Of a stretch of DNA of 64,000 bases, positions 8,297-15,533 are shown piece by piece; position 1 is the stretch's first letter, and each line of letters starts with the position of its first letter. The stretch lies in NCBI GenBank assembly GCA_903919455.1, contig CAIXIJ010000008.1, forward strand, positions 46,016 to 110,015, in the 5' to 3' direction. The notes beneath the pieces are model-generated. The model did no database searches, had not been told where the DNA came from, and worked only from the letters and a program-made list of their open reading frames with translations. The position numbers were made by a program, and so were the translations under genes. This DNA comes from an uncultured Acidimicrobiaceae bacterium (GTDB taxonomy: Bacteria > Actinomycetota > Acidimicrobiia > Acidimicrobiales > Ilumatobacteraceae).

Positions 8297-8995
8297 GTGA
8301 AGGTTTCAACAACGACGTACGGCTTACTCGGGTTGCTCGCCGTGCGCTCGTGGACCGGCTACGAGCTCACCCAGCAGATGCGCCGATCGCTCCGGTTCGT
8401 GTGGTCGTCGTCGGAGGGGCACCTCTACCGAGAGCAGAAGGGTCTGGTCGAACTCGGTTGGGCCGCCGTGGAGGACGAGCAAGCGGGCGCCCGCACGCGC
8501 AAGCGGTACACCATCACCGCAGCCGGCGAGGCAGCGCTCCGCGAATGGTTGACCACTGCCCCGCAGGAACCGCACTTCGAGATCGAAGGGTTGGTGCGGC
8601 TGTTCCACGGCAGCCATGGCAGCGTCGCCGATCTGGCTGCATCAATGGACGCCACGGCCGACGCAGCCCGGGCCATGCTCGATGAGATGCTCGGCTTCGT
8701 CGACGAGTACCTCGCCGATGGCGGACCACTGTGGATGCTCGAACACGGCATCAACGGAGCGACTGCGTCGGAGGCCGGGCCGCCGGCGGAGTTCGCAGGT
8801 CGACCGATGTTCCCCGGCCGACTCCACGTCATCGCCCTTGTCATCGAGTCGACCACCACACTCCTGGCCAGCGTGGAGAGTTTCGCCCGGTCGACAGCCA
8901 GCGAAGTGCGCGGTTGGGCCAGCACCACCGACCCGGCCGCCACCCCGGCGACCCGGGCGCGGCTCGAGGCGGTCCGAAAACGGCACCGCCGTTGA
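8297..8995 (+). CDS. PadR family transcriptional regulator
   Basis: 232 residues from a GTG start. The N-terminal winged helix is plain: 'TYGLLGLLAVRSWTGYELTQQMRRSLRFVW', the 'EGHLYREQKGLVELGW' recognition region, the 'KRYTITAAGEAALREWL' wing, then a C-terminal Vir_C/coiled dimerisation half. It probably controls the divergent VOC gene and, given the shared site at 11080, perhaps the second VOC copy too. Confidence 0.88.
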   Translation: MKVSTTTYGLLGLLAVRSWTGYELTQQMRRSLRFVWSSSEGHLYREQKGLVELGWAAVEDEQAGARTRKRYTITAAGEAALREWLTTAPQEPHFEIEGLVRLFHGSHGSVADLAASMDATADAARAMLDEMLGFVDEYLADGGPLWMLEHGINGATASEAGPPAEFAGRPMFPGRLHVIALVIESTTTLLASVESFARSTASEVRGWASTTDPAATPATRARLEAVRKRHRR

Positions 8996-9036
8996 TCCAT
9001 TGACTACTCTTATTGCGACCAATATGCTCGCAGTTT

Positions 9037-9054
9037 GAGTACCGACCGGTACTC
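9037..9054. promoter_or_regulatory. Inverted repeat GAGTACC-N4-GGTACTC before the haemoglobin gene
   Basis: A perfect 7-bp inverted repeat, 20 bp upstream of the truncated haemoglobin ATG. The arms contain the same GAGTA/TACTC half-sites seen at the PadR/VOC promoter but in the opposite order. It may be an operator or a 5' UTR hairpin. Confidence 0.45.
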
Positions 9055-9074
9055 CTCGACCACAGGAGATCGCC

Positions 9075-9443
9075 ATGGAGCAAGCATCGTTGTTCGACCG
9101 ACTCGGAGGCCGCGAAGGCCTGCACGAGTTGATGGAGAAGATCGTCACCAACCACTTCGCCAACCCGACCGTCTGCACCCGCTATGAGAACGCCAAGGCG
9201 AGCCGTGCGGAGTTGGTCGAGGGAGCCTTCGAGTTCTTCTGCACCGGTCTCTCGGGCGTGCCCACCTACACCGGTCTGTCGCTCGTCGATGCCCACCGCG
9301 GCATGAACGTCAGCGACCAGGAGTTCGTCGCCGTCATCGACGACATCCTGAAGGCGATGACCGCCCAGGGTGTCGGCGAGCTCGAGCAGGCTGAGGCGCT
9401 GAAGATCCTCTGGGGCATGAAGCCCGAGATCGTCGGCATCTGA
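9075..9443 (+). CDS. glbN: Group 1 truncated haemoglobin
   Basis: 122 residues, the usual length for HbN-type truncated globins. 'SLFDRLGGREGLHELMEKI' is the B-helix start, and the proximal (F8) histidine lies in 'LVDAHRGMNVSDQEF'. CAGGAG is about 8 nt before the ATG. These proteins bind O2 and detoxify nitric oxide. The B10/E-helix region 'YENAKASRAELVEGAFEFF' lacks an obvious distal His. A strong hairpin follows the gene. Confidence 0.9.
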   Translation: MEQASLFDRLGGREGLHELMEKIVTNHFANPTVCTRYENAKASRAELVEGAFEFFCTGLSGVPTYTGLSLVDAHRGMNVSDQEFVAVIDDILKAMTAQGVGELEQAEALKILWGMKPEIVGI

Positions 9444-9450
9444 CTCCCGG

Positions 9451-9495
9451 CGCGGTCACCGAACTGGGCCGCAGCGGCCCACTTCGGTGACCGCG
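9451..9495 (+). terminator. 45-bp near-perfect palindrome after the haemoglobin gene
   Basis: Two 22-nt arms around a central A at 9473 differ at one position (arms begin CGCGGTCACCGAA and end TTCGGTGACCGCG). It starts 8 bp after the stop codon. There is no U tract, so it is either a GC-rich terminator or an RNA-stabilising/protein-binding palindrome. Confidence 0.6.
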
Positions 9496-9620
9496 TTCCC
9501 TACTCGGGTCCGGGCGGGCGGCCGGCGCGTTACCTCATTGGCGCATGCCCAGAAACCTGGTTAGCTTGCCGGCGCCTGCTGCCGCCCGAGATTGCATCGG
9601 GCCACTGGAAGGACGCCCGT

Positions 9621-10400
9621 ATGCTCGCTCGAACCGCCGGAGTCGGTGCCCTCGCACTGTCGATGCTGCTGGTCGGGTGCAGTGGCTCGTCGACGTCACC
9701 CGTCGCCACCACTACCTCAGCCGCCGCAACGGCAGCCGCCACGACGGAACCCACCACCACCGTTGCTCTGCCGAGTAGCCCCGCACCCACCACCACCGGC
9801 AGCGCGGCCGGCTCACTCGTCACCTTCACGGCGGAGGTGTGGGCCGACAACTGGTTCTCGCTGTACGTGAACGGTGAGAAGGTCGGCGAGGACAGCGTGC
9901 CGATCACCACGGTTCGTTCGTTCAACGCCGAGACGATCACCTTCACCGCCACATACCCGCTCACTATCGCCCTCGTGTCGAAGGACTACGTGGAGAGCGA
10001 CAGCGGCCTCGAGTACATCGGGACCGACCGCCAACAGATGGGCGACGGCGGATTCATCGCGCAGTTCACCGACACCACAACGGGCGATGTCATCGCCACC
10101 ACGAGTTCGGCCTGGAAGGGCCTCGCGATCTTCCGCGCACCGCTGAACGCCGACTGTGCATCGTCGACGGATCCCGACACGACGTGCACGCACGAGATCC
10201 TTCCGGAACCCGACGGCTGGACCTTGCCGTCGTTCGACGACACCGCATGGGTGGCAGCGAGTGAGTACACCGCCGCGGAGGTTGGCGCCAAGGACGGCTA
10301 CGACACCGTGACCTGGTCGTCCGACGCCAAGCTGATCTGGTCCGGCGACCTCAGGGTCGACAACACCATCCTTTGGCGCACCACCGTCGCGCAACCCTGA
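9621..10400 (+). CDS. Secreted lipoprotein of unknown function
   Basis: 259 residues. The signal peptide ends in the lipobox 'LLVGC' (Cys about 20), followed by a Ser/Thr/Ala-rich linker to residue about 62. The folded part begins 'VTFTAEVWADNWFSLYVNGEKVGEDS', a beta-rich pattern like carbohydrate-binding or galactose-binding domains, and contains 'DGWTLPSFDDTAWVAASEYT', also reminiscent of beta-jelly-roll modules. A pair of cysteines ('DCASS...TTCTHE') may form a disulfide. I do not recognise a characterised family. Confidence 0.7.
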   Translation: MLARTAGVGALALSMLLVGCSGSSTSPVATTTSAAATAAATTEPTTTVALPSSPAPTTTGSAAGSLVTFTAEVWADNWFSLYVNGEKVGEDSVPITTVRSFNAETITFTATYPLTIALVSKDYVESDSGLEYIGTDRQQMGDGGFIAQFTDTTTGDVIATTSSAWKGLAIFRAPLNADCASSTDPDTTCTHEILPEPDGWTLPSFDDTAWVAASEYTAAEVGAKDGYDTVTWSSDAKLIWSGDLRVDNTILWRTTVAQP

Positions 10401-10416
10401 CACCCACGCAGACGAC

Positions 10417-11040
10417 TCAGAGGTCGACGCCGAGCGTCCTGCTGCTGGATTGCACTACACGGATGGGAACGCACGATTGCTGAAGAACACCTCCAGCCAC
10501 GGTCGTTTGGCCTGCCGCAGCGCGTAACTCCCGGTCGCCCGTGATACCTCGACGAGCTGCGGCCAGGGCCGCGGCTCCTTGTTCGACGGTGAGGTCGAAG
10601 ACGAGGCAGAACTCGTTGCCGAACGGATCCTGCATCACTGCCCAGTCGATGATCGGCTCCTCGTCACACGCGGCAGACGGCCGCGGGTACAGACTTGGCG
10701 GCTTCTTCACACTGCCACCGAGCGCAAGGATGTCGATGATCGCTGAATCGACACCTTGGTTCGGCGTGATGTCGACATGAACGCAGTTCGTCTGGTGATG
10801 CGTCGGCACCTCCGTCTCGATCGGAGCATGGTCGGTGTGGATGAGGATGATCTCGTGCTTGTAACCGGGTGGATGGCCCGGATGCCCACACGGCTCAGTG
10901 GTGCCCAGATACGCGAGCCAACCGTGTCCCCAGTAGCCGGGATCGAGCACCTCATAGCCGGTCAATGCCGACCAGAAGCGAAGACCGACCTCGTGGTCGG
11001 TCACGTTGAAGGCCACACATCGCATCGTGCCGATACTCAT
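10417..11040 (-). CDS. VOC family protein, paralogue 2
   Basis: 207 residues. The ATG at 11040 is preferred over the in-frame ATG at 11046 because AAGGA is spaced 6 nt from it and because it then aligns exactly with paralogue 1 ('MSIGTMRC'). Relative to the copy at 7708 it has an insertion around residues 50-60 and a C-terminal extension of about 26 residues after 'AAGQTT'. The second module 'WAVMQDPFGNEFCLV' is identical. The promoter region carries the same spaced repeat as paralogue 1. Confidence 0.82.
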   Translation of the reverse strand: MSIGTMRCVAFNVTDHEVGLRFWSALTGYEVLDPGYWGHGWLAYLGTTEPCGHPGHPPGYKHEIILIHTDHAPIETEVPTHHQTNCVHVDITPNQGVDSAIIDILALGGSVKKPPSLYPRPSAACDEEPIIDWAVMQDPFGNEFCLVFDLTVEQGAAALAAARRGITGDRELRAAAGQTTVAGGVLQQSCVPIRVVQSSSRTLGVDL

Positions 11041-11079
11041 CGTCATTCCTTTCGGTCTCGCCGACCTCCTACGATCAGC

Positions 11080-11096
11080 AACTCACTTTGAGAGTA
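11080..11096. promoter_or_regulatory. Spaced repeat AACTC-N7-GAGTA upstream of VOC paralogue 2
   Basis: Same geometry as 8270-8286 with one arm mismatch; TTGAGAGTA is identical in both. It lies about 40 bp upstream of the ATG at 11040. Confidence 0.45.
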
Positions 11097-11100
11097 ACTG

Positions 11101-11356
11101 AGAGCGCGAGGGGTGCACCACCGTCCACAGGCCTGCTCCACCCATGCGTCGGCTGCGGCGACGACCGCGCCCGGCGCGGGCATCTGTGTTGATCGGACCC
11201 GGCCGAACGGTCACCGGCGGAGTTCTTCCCAGATCAGCTTCTCGGCGGAATCTCTCCCGGCTTCCGGAAACCAAACCGCCCGGCACAGCGCCGCCTCGCC
11301 GTCGGGAGGGTCAGGCTTCGAGCGAGAACCTGTAGACGTTGGTCTGCTCACCGTCG
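11101..11356. other. Intergenic stretch with a GNAT C-terminal remnant
   Basis: No convincing gene is seen. At 11296-11343 it holds a 48-nt segment that matches 12315-12362 at 45 positions. On the minus strand this segment encodes 'TNVYRFSLEA' and a stop, the exact C-terminus of the acetyltransferase at 12330, so it looks like the leftover of a duplicated or decayed copy. Confidence 0.6.
11296..11343 (-). repeat. Duplicated 3' end of GNAT gene (copy A)
   Basis: The first 35 nt are identical to 12315-12349, and 3 mismatches occur in the next 13. It includes the acetyltransferase stop codon and the flank after it, so more than coding constraint is conserved. Confidence 0.7.
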
Positions 11357-11827
11357 TCAGAAACGCGCGTCGTCGCCGGACGCGTTGCCCGTGAGGCGTA
11401 GGACGTCGGCGACATCCTGCGGTCGACCGGTGGCCCGCTTGTTCGCTATGAGGTCCTCGCGCCCGATGAACGGCACAACGACACCGCCGAGTACGACTTC
11501 GATATGGCGTGTCCAAGCGAAGTCGAAATCCACGCCGGAGATGCGAGTGAGCAGATCGATCCGATAGGGCGGGTATCCCAACTGAACGACGCAATCGTCC
11601 GAGGTCAGGTCATCGTGTCCGATACCGATGCCTCCGAAGCCGAACTCTTCGAGCGCTGCGAGAAGGTGGTCCGCGTTGGCCGAATCCGTCCATATCCATG
11701 CGTCGAGATCGCCGGTCGCTCTCGGCAGACCATGCGCTGCGAGCGCATAGCCGCCGACGATCATGTAACGAACGTCATGCCGAGCGAGTAATGCGACAAA
11801 CTCGCTGAAGTCCCGGTCGAACTCCAT
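11357..11827 (-). CDS. Minimal nucleotidyltransferase (DUF6036/MNT-like)
   Basis: 156 residues from the ATG at 11827. The polymerase-beta-like core is clear: 'VRYMIVGGYALAAHG' followed by 'RATGDLDAWI', in which 'GG...DxDxW' supplies the two metal-binding acidic residues. Later, 'DLLTRISGVDF' and 'VPFIGREDLIANKRATGRPQDVADV' are typical of the standalone NTases found in toxin-antitoxin-like pairs. It overlaps the small upstream gene by 53 nt in another frame. Confidence 0.8.
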   Translation of the reverse strand: MEFDRDFSEFVALLARHDVRYMIVGGYALAAHGLPRATGDLDAWIWTDSANADHLLAALEEFGFGGIGIGHDDLTSDDCVVQLGYPPYRIDLLTRISGVDFDFAWTRHIEVVLGGVVVPFIGREDLIANKRATGRPQDVADVLRLTGNASGDDARF

Positions 11828-11987
11828 CGTTCCCCCCGTACATCCGGCGCCGCAACACCTCGACCGCCGCAACCCGCTCCTCGAGCGAGATTCCGGCCCA
11901 ATACACGACCTCATCGACTTGATCGCGCACGGCGGATTTCCTCACGACCTTCGAGATCGAACTCGACGCAGTCGAAGGAGTCTCCAC
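11775..11987 (-). CDS. Small partner protein of the nucleotidyltransferase
   Basis: About 70 residues from a GTG at 11987; the start is uncertain because the frame is open further upstream. The core 'RDQVDEVVYWAGISLEERVAAVEVLRRRMYG...LQRVCR' matches the small proteins that commonly precede DUF6036-type nucleotidyltransferases. The last 17 codons lie inside the nucleotidyltransferase gene in a different frame, and both frames keep family features there. The role is unknown; an antitoxin-like or regulatory function is an inference. Confidence 0.65.
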   Translation of the reverse strand: METPSTASSSISKVVRKSAVRDQVDEVVYWAGISLEERVAAVEVLRRRMYGGNDGVRPGLQRVCRITRSA

Positions 11988-12118
11988 CTCACGGATTCTA
12001 CCCGTCAGGCGCCGCCACCACGGTTGACTTGGCCGACAGGACCCGCACATAACGCACGCGCAGAACCCCTTGCCAAGAGCGCCCATACCGGGCACTCGGC
12101 TCTATCTCGTGAGGCGCC

Positions 12119-12150
12119 GGAGGTTTCGCGCCCACGGGCGCGAAACCTCC
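12119..12150. terminator. Perfect 15-bp inverted repeat, 2-nt loop
   Basis: The arms read GGAGGTTTCGCGCCC and its complement, separated by AC. It lies upstream of the minus-strand nucleotidyltransferase pair and downstream of the GNAT gene, so it could terminate GNAT transcription. No U tract is present. Confidence 0.45.
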
Positions 12151-12184
12151 CAAATCCGGGTCATTCCTCGCCCGTGGGCGCGAA
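12125..12184. repeat. 16-bp inverted repeat TTCGCGCCCACGGGCG / complement
   Basis: The core of the 12119 palindrome (12125-12140) recurs in reverse complement at 12169-12184 after a 28-nt gap, so two mutually exclusive hairpins are possible. Confidence 0.6.
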
Positions 12185-12314
12185 TGGTCCCAGTACCAGG
12201 ACGAATCGCGCCCAACGAAGCCCACGCCCTAACTGCCGTTCTGCTCGGCCTCCGTGCCGTCTCTCGACGGCGTTATGCGCCCTCTGATGGCGCCGACCGA
12301 CCGAGGCCGCACGA

Positions 12315-12362
12315 TCGCCGTCGGGAGGGTCAGGCTTCGAGCGAGAACCGATACACGTTGGT
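12315..12362 (-). repeat. Duplicated 3' end of GNAT gene (copy B, in the intact gene)
   Basis: Partner of 11296-11343; see that entry. It contains the stop codon and 15 bp of downstream flank of the intact acetyltransferase. Confidence 0.7.
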
Positions 12363-12767
12363 TTCGCGGGGCTCGAAGCCGATGCGTTGGTACAGGCGGT
12401 TGGCGGCTTCGCGCGACGGGCGCGAGGTGAGGTCCACCGTCTTGGCGCCCTTCTGTCGGGCGATGTCGAGCGCGAAGCGGTTGAGCTGATCACCCACGCC
12501 GTGGCCGCGCGCCGCGTCGTCGACCACCACGTCTTCGATCCATGCCCGCACGCCAGTGGGGATGCGGAACGTCACCAGGGTGAGCGTGCCCACGATGGCA
12601 CCGTCGAGCCGGGCGACGAGCACGTCGCTCGCCTCCGACGCCACCATCTCGGCCACCTCGGTGGCAGTAGGCGGGGGTGAACTTTTCGACAGCTGCGGGA
12701 TGAGGCGGGCAAACGCCTGCACCAGTTCGTCGTCGGCTTCGGTGGCGATCTCCAGAACAACACTCAC
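12330..12767 (-). CDS. GNAT family N-acetyltransferase
   Basis: 145 residues from the GTG at 12767; a longer frame reaches 12833 but would overlap the divergent gene. Motif A for acetyl-CoA ('WIEDVVVDDAARGHGVGDQL') is present with the R/Q-x-x-G-x-G variant 'RGHGVG', and the C-terminal strand is 'GFEPRETNVYRFSLEA'. The substrate is unknown. A remnant of its 3' end lies at 11296. Confidence 0.85.
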   Translation of the reverse strand: MSVVLEIATEADDELVQAFARLIPQLSKSSPPPTATEVAEMVASEASDVLVARLDGAIVGTLTLVTFRIPTGVRAWIEDVVVDDAARGHGVGDQLNRFALDIARQKGAKTVDLTSRPSREAANRLYQRIGFEPRETNVYRFSLEA

Positions 12768-12808
12768 GGCGCCCACGCTACGGCACGACCGACGCTCACG
12801 CCGCCGCA

Positions 12809-12814
12809 TAGGGT
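12809..12814 (+). promoter_or_regulatory. -10 box TAGGGT of the SCO6745-family gene
   Basis: Six nt separate it from the ATG at 12821; no ribosome binding site is present. Confidence 0.4.
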
Positions 12815-12820
12815 GCGCGC

Positions 12821-13705
12821 ATGGAACCGTCACGCGCGCTCGCCGCCGCTCTCGAACCCGTCATCGGCCAGGTGTACTTCTCGCCGGAATGTCACGCCAA
12901 CTACGTCGCCCTCGGCTTCGAAGCGAGTCGTGGTCAGGCCAACGGAGTGGCGCTGCCCGACGGACCCGCGTACTTCACCAGCCGTGGTTCGCTGATGGGC
13001 CAGGTGCCGGGCGAACTGGTGGCCGCGGCGTTCGCGGTGTTCAACCCACAGGCCGTTGTGCCGGCCGTGTCGTACGGCTGGACGCTCACCGATGCTGCAA
13101 CAATCTGTGCCGCACGCGACGCCGGTGCTATCGCCCAACTCGTGCGCATCCTCGGCGAAGCCCCCGAGGGTGTGGGGCGTGCCCGCGATCTGCTGGCTCG
13201 TCTTTGCGAGCCGCTTCGCCCCGAAGGTCGCCCGTTGTACGCCGGTGTGCTGTCGCAGCCGATGCCCGACACCGATCTCGGTGCCGTGTGGCGCATGGGC
13301 GACATGCTCCGCGAGTTCCGTGGCGACTGCCACACCGCCGCCTGGATCGGCGCCGACATCGACGCCACCGAGATCGGTCTGCTCAGCGAGTTGTATTGGG
13401 GCTTGCCGATGCGCACCTACAGCCGCACCCGCGCCTGGACCGAGGCACAGTTCGACGCTGCCCACGAGCGACTGAAGTCGCGCGGTCTGGTCGACGACAC
13501 CGGGTTCACGCCGCACGGTCACGGCGTGCGCGAGCAGATCGAACACAACACCGACCGGCAGATGGATCGGGCGATGGCTGCCATCGGGAGCGACATCGAC
13601 GAACTCGTCGAGATCCTGCTGCCGTGGGGTGCCGCCATCCGCGATGCGAAGGGCTACCCGGCCAGCGGCCCGCACGACCTCGCCGACGCAGTCACCAAGC
13701 GCTGA
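12821..13705 (+). CDS. SCO6745-family winged-helix-like protein
   Basis: 294 residues. The N-terminal 'LEPVIGQVYFSPECHANYVALGFE' and the repeated 'DMLREFRGDCHTAAW' belong to the actinobacterial SCO6745 family, which is predicted to contain a MarR-like winged helix near the C-terminus ('LKSRGLVDDTGFTPHGHGVREQIEHNTD'). The function is not established. It is divergent from the GNAT gene. Confidence 0.75.
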   Translation: MEPSRALAAALEPVIGQVYFSPECHANYVALGFEASRGQANGVALPDGPAYFTSRGSLMGQVPGELVAAAFAVFNPQAVVPAVSYGWTLTDAATICAARDAGAIAQLVRILGEAPEGVGRARDLLARLCEPLRPEGRPLYAGVLSQPMPDTDLGAVWRMGDMLREFRGDCHTAAWIGADIDATEIGLLSELYWGLPMRTYSRTRAWTEAQFDAAHERLKSRGLVDDTGFTPHGHGVREQIEHNTDRQMDRAMAAIGSDIDELVEILLPWGAAIRDAKGYPASGPHDLADAVTKR

Positions 13706-13779
13706 CAGCCAAGCGCCGATAGCCAAGCGCCGACGACTCTTCCCTCACGACCCTTCACTCACGACCCTTCGCTCATGAC

Positions 13780-13785
13780 TATGGT
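13780..13785 (+). promoter_or_regulatory. -10 box TATGGT of the selenoprotein gene
   Basis: TATGGT ends 6 nt before the ATG at 13792 with no Shine-Dalgarno sequence. The spacer upstream (13706-13770) holds two AGCCAAGCGC and three TCACGACCCTTC-like direct repeats. Confidence 0.4.
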
Positions 13786-13791
13786 GCCCTC

Positions 13792-14877
13792 ATGATCCTC
13801 ACCTCGCTCGACGGCGTCACCGCCGACGACTTCGCCGAACACACCGGATGGGCACCAAAGCCCGAAGGCCTCTGCCGCGGCGAAGTGTGTGTGCCCGCAC
13901 CCGGCTCGCTGCTCGCCGACGGCACGGTGCACATCGAGACCGCCACCGCACGCCTCGGAATGCCAGTGGTGCACGACGAACAGCACGGCGCGTGGGCCGT
14001 GGGCTCGGCCACCCTCGGCGGGAAGGCACTGGCCACCGCAACAGCAGCCGACCCCGAACTGCTCACCCGCGACGGCAACCCGTTCCGCCTCAGCGCACTG
14101 CACGGCCGAAAGGTATTGCTGGTCGCCTGGTCCAGTTATTGAGGCTGCCGCACCAGTCTGCCCGGGTGGCAGGCGCTCCACGAAGAACTCGCTCCGCTCG
14201 GCTTCACGGTGGTCACCGTCGCCCTCGATGTGGTGCCTGAGCACACCTTCAAATGGATCGATGCAGCGAACCCCACGCACCCGTCGCTCATCGACACCGG
14301 CCATGTCACCGACGACCTGTTCGGCTTCGTGAACATCCCGATGGCCGTCTGGATCGACGAGACCGGCACCATCGTGCGACCCGCGGAGGCAGCCAGCATC
14401 CAGCGCAGCCCGCTGCGCGACATGGAGATTCCCGAGGGACTGCCCGAACGCATCGATCGCATGTACCGCGAGGTGAAGGCCATTCCCGATGTGGCCGACG
14501 ACTACCGCGCCGCCATCGCCGACTGGGCCCAGCACGGAAGTGCGTCGAAGTTCGTGTTGTCGGCCGATGAGGTGATCGCCCGTTCGCTGCCACGCGGTGA
14601 CGACGAAGCCCGCGCCGCCGCCTGCTTCGAACTCGGCAACCATCTCCGCGTCACCGTCGGCCCCGAAGCTGCAGTGGCGTGGTGGCGCGAGGCCCACCGC
14701 CTGTTCCCCTCGAACTGGACCTACAAGCGGCAGGCCTGGACACTGGTCACCACGCCGGAAGGCGCCGACGACAACGACCTCATGCAGGGCCCCAACGACG
14801 TCTACGAGGGCAACTGGCTCGACGACGTCATTGCCGGCGGCGGCGGTGCCGCTTACAACCTCCTGCCCCAGTTGTAA
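13792..14877 (+). CDS. Redoxin-domain selenoprotein (TGA at codon 117 read as Sec)
   Basis: One reading frame of 361 codons interrupted only by TGA at 14140-14142. The sequence runs 'VLLVAWSSY-U-GCRTSLPGWQALHEEL', so the TGA falls at the first active-site position of a TlpA/ResA-like thioredoxin fold, where homologues have Cys in a CGC-type motif. Coding continues in frame to a TAA at 14875 with full thioredoxin-fold features ('FTVVTVALD', 'NIPMAVWIDETGTIVRP' with the cis-Pro) and a helical C-terminal domain. A hairpin suited to bacterial SECIS function follows the TGA. NCBI names similar proteins redoxin domain-containing (seleno)protein. The role would be thiol/peroxide redox chemistry; the N-terminal 100 residues are of unknown function. 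SelA/B/D genes are not in the window. Confidence 0.85.
14156..14174 (+). promoter_or_regulatory. Candidate bacterial SECIS hairpin
   Basis: A 7-bp stem (14156-14162 with 14168-14174, one U-G pair) closes a 5-nt loop CGGGU. Twenty nt separate the TGA from the loop, within the 16-37 nt reported for bacterial SECIS elements, and a G occupies the second loop position as required. Confidence 0.65.
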
Positions 14878-15411
14878 CTACGACGCCGGGCGGTGAATTC
14901 GTGCTGGCGGGCCTGCGGCGCGGTCGCGCAGATACCCGTCGAGGAACGCTGCACCCTCCTGCATTGTGCGCTCCACGTCGGCGGCAAGGAACGTGGCGAT
15001 CCGGCCGCCCACGATGGGCATCGGGCACGTCACCTCGCCGGCGATGTCCACGATGGTGCCATCCGCAACCGGGGTGAGCGACAGGTGGCCACCGGTGGTC
15101 ACCGGCACGCCGCGAGCGATCACCTGCCAGATACCGGCACGACTGCCGTCGTCCTGCGGGGGATCCCATTCATCATGCTGGTCCACCAGCGTGATTGGCT
15201 CGAAGAACCGTTTCGCAAAGGTAGGAACGACAAGGCGCACACCACGCCGGGACCGCACCACGGTGATGCCGCCCCTCGCGGTGTGCTCCACGATCTTCAC
15301 GTCCAGATGCCCAAGCGCCTCATACTTCGCCACGAGCACCTCGGGCGATGTCATCACCGCGAACACCGCCTCGGGCGGCGCCGCGTAGGTGTGCGTGGAT
15401 GCAACCTTCAT
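14878..15411 (-). CDS. DUF2505 (SRPBCC-fold) protein
   Basis: 177 residues from the ATG at 15411 ('MKVASTHTYAAPPEAVFAVMTSPEVL'); in-frame ATGs at 15417, 15420 and 15435 are alternatives. The pattern is that of the actinobacterial DUF2505 branch of START/SRPBCC hydrophobic-pocket proteins. Its stop codon directly abuts the stop of the selenoprotein gene. The ligand is unknown. Confidence 0.78.
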   Translation of the reverse strand: MKVASTHTYAAPPEAVFAVMTSPEVLVAKYEALGHLDVKIVEHTARGGITVVRSRRGVRLVVPTFAKRFFEPITLVDQHDEWDPPQDDGSRAGIWQVIARGVPVTTGGHLSLTPVADGTIVDIAGEVTCPMPIVGGRIATFLAADVERTMQEGAAFLDGYLRDRAAGPPARIHRPAS

Positions 15412-15446
15412 GTGCATCATCGTGCGCCGGTGCAAGGGGAAGAGTC

Positions 15447-15477
15447 AGGGCACATGGTCCCTGCGCGGGGGTGCCCT
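15447..15477. promoter_or_regulatory. Inverted repeat AGGGCAC-N17-GTGCCCT
   Basis: Lies between the divergent DUF2505 and PAC2 genes; it could be an operator or a hairpin. No regulator is adjacent. Confidence 0.3.
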
Positions 15478-15518
15478 CTGTCGGCCCCGTCTCCGTTCAT
15501 CACAGCCAATTGCGCCGG

Positions 15519-15524
15519 TAGTTT
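15519..15524 (+). promoter_or_regulatory. -10 box TAGTTT of the PAC2 gene
   Basis: The GTG at 15531 is 6 nt and the ATG at 15534 is 9 nt downstream; it is consistent with a leaderless start at one of these adjacent codons. Confidence 0.4.
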
Positions 15525-15533
15525 GTGCGTGTG

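Larger units (their letters stand above)
11988..12329. other. Gene-free 342 bp with nested palindromes
   Basis: No supported gene. The stretch contains the 15-bp-arm palindrome at 12119 and a second, inverted copy of its core at 12169. The right end runs into the duplicated GNAT flank (12315). Promoters for the small partner gene would lie at its left end. Confidence 0.5.

Noticed and set aside
11083..11286. Short minus-strand frame between VOC paralogue 2 and the nucleotidyltransferase
   Set aside because: Arg-rich, no motif or ribosome binding site; treated as gene-free.
13706..13791. Short direct repeats (AGCCAAGCGC, TCACGACCCTTC-like) before the selenoprotein gene
   Set aside because: Only two or three imperfect copies; probably minor slippage, so listed with the promoter and not as a separate element.
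14140..14142. Reading the TGA as a nonsense mutation (pseudogene) in the redoxin gene
   Set aside because: The codon falls exactly at the redox-active position, both halves stay free of other damage, and a SECIS-like hairpin follows.
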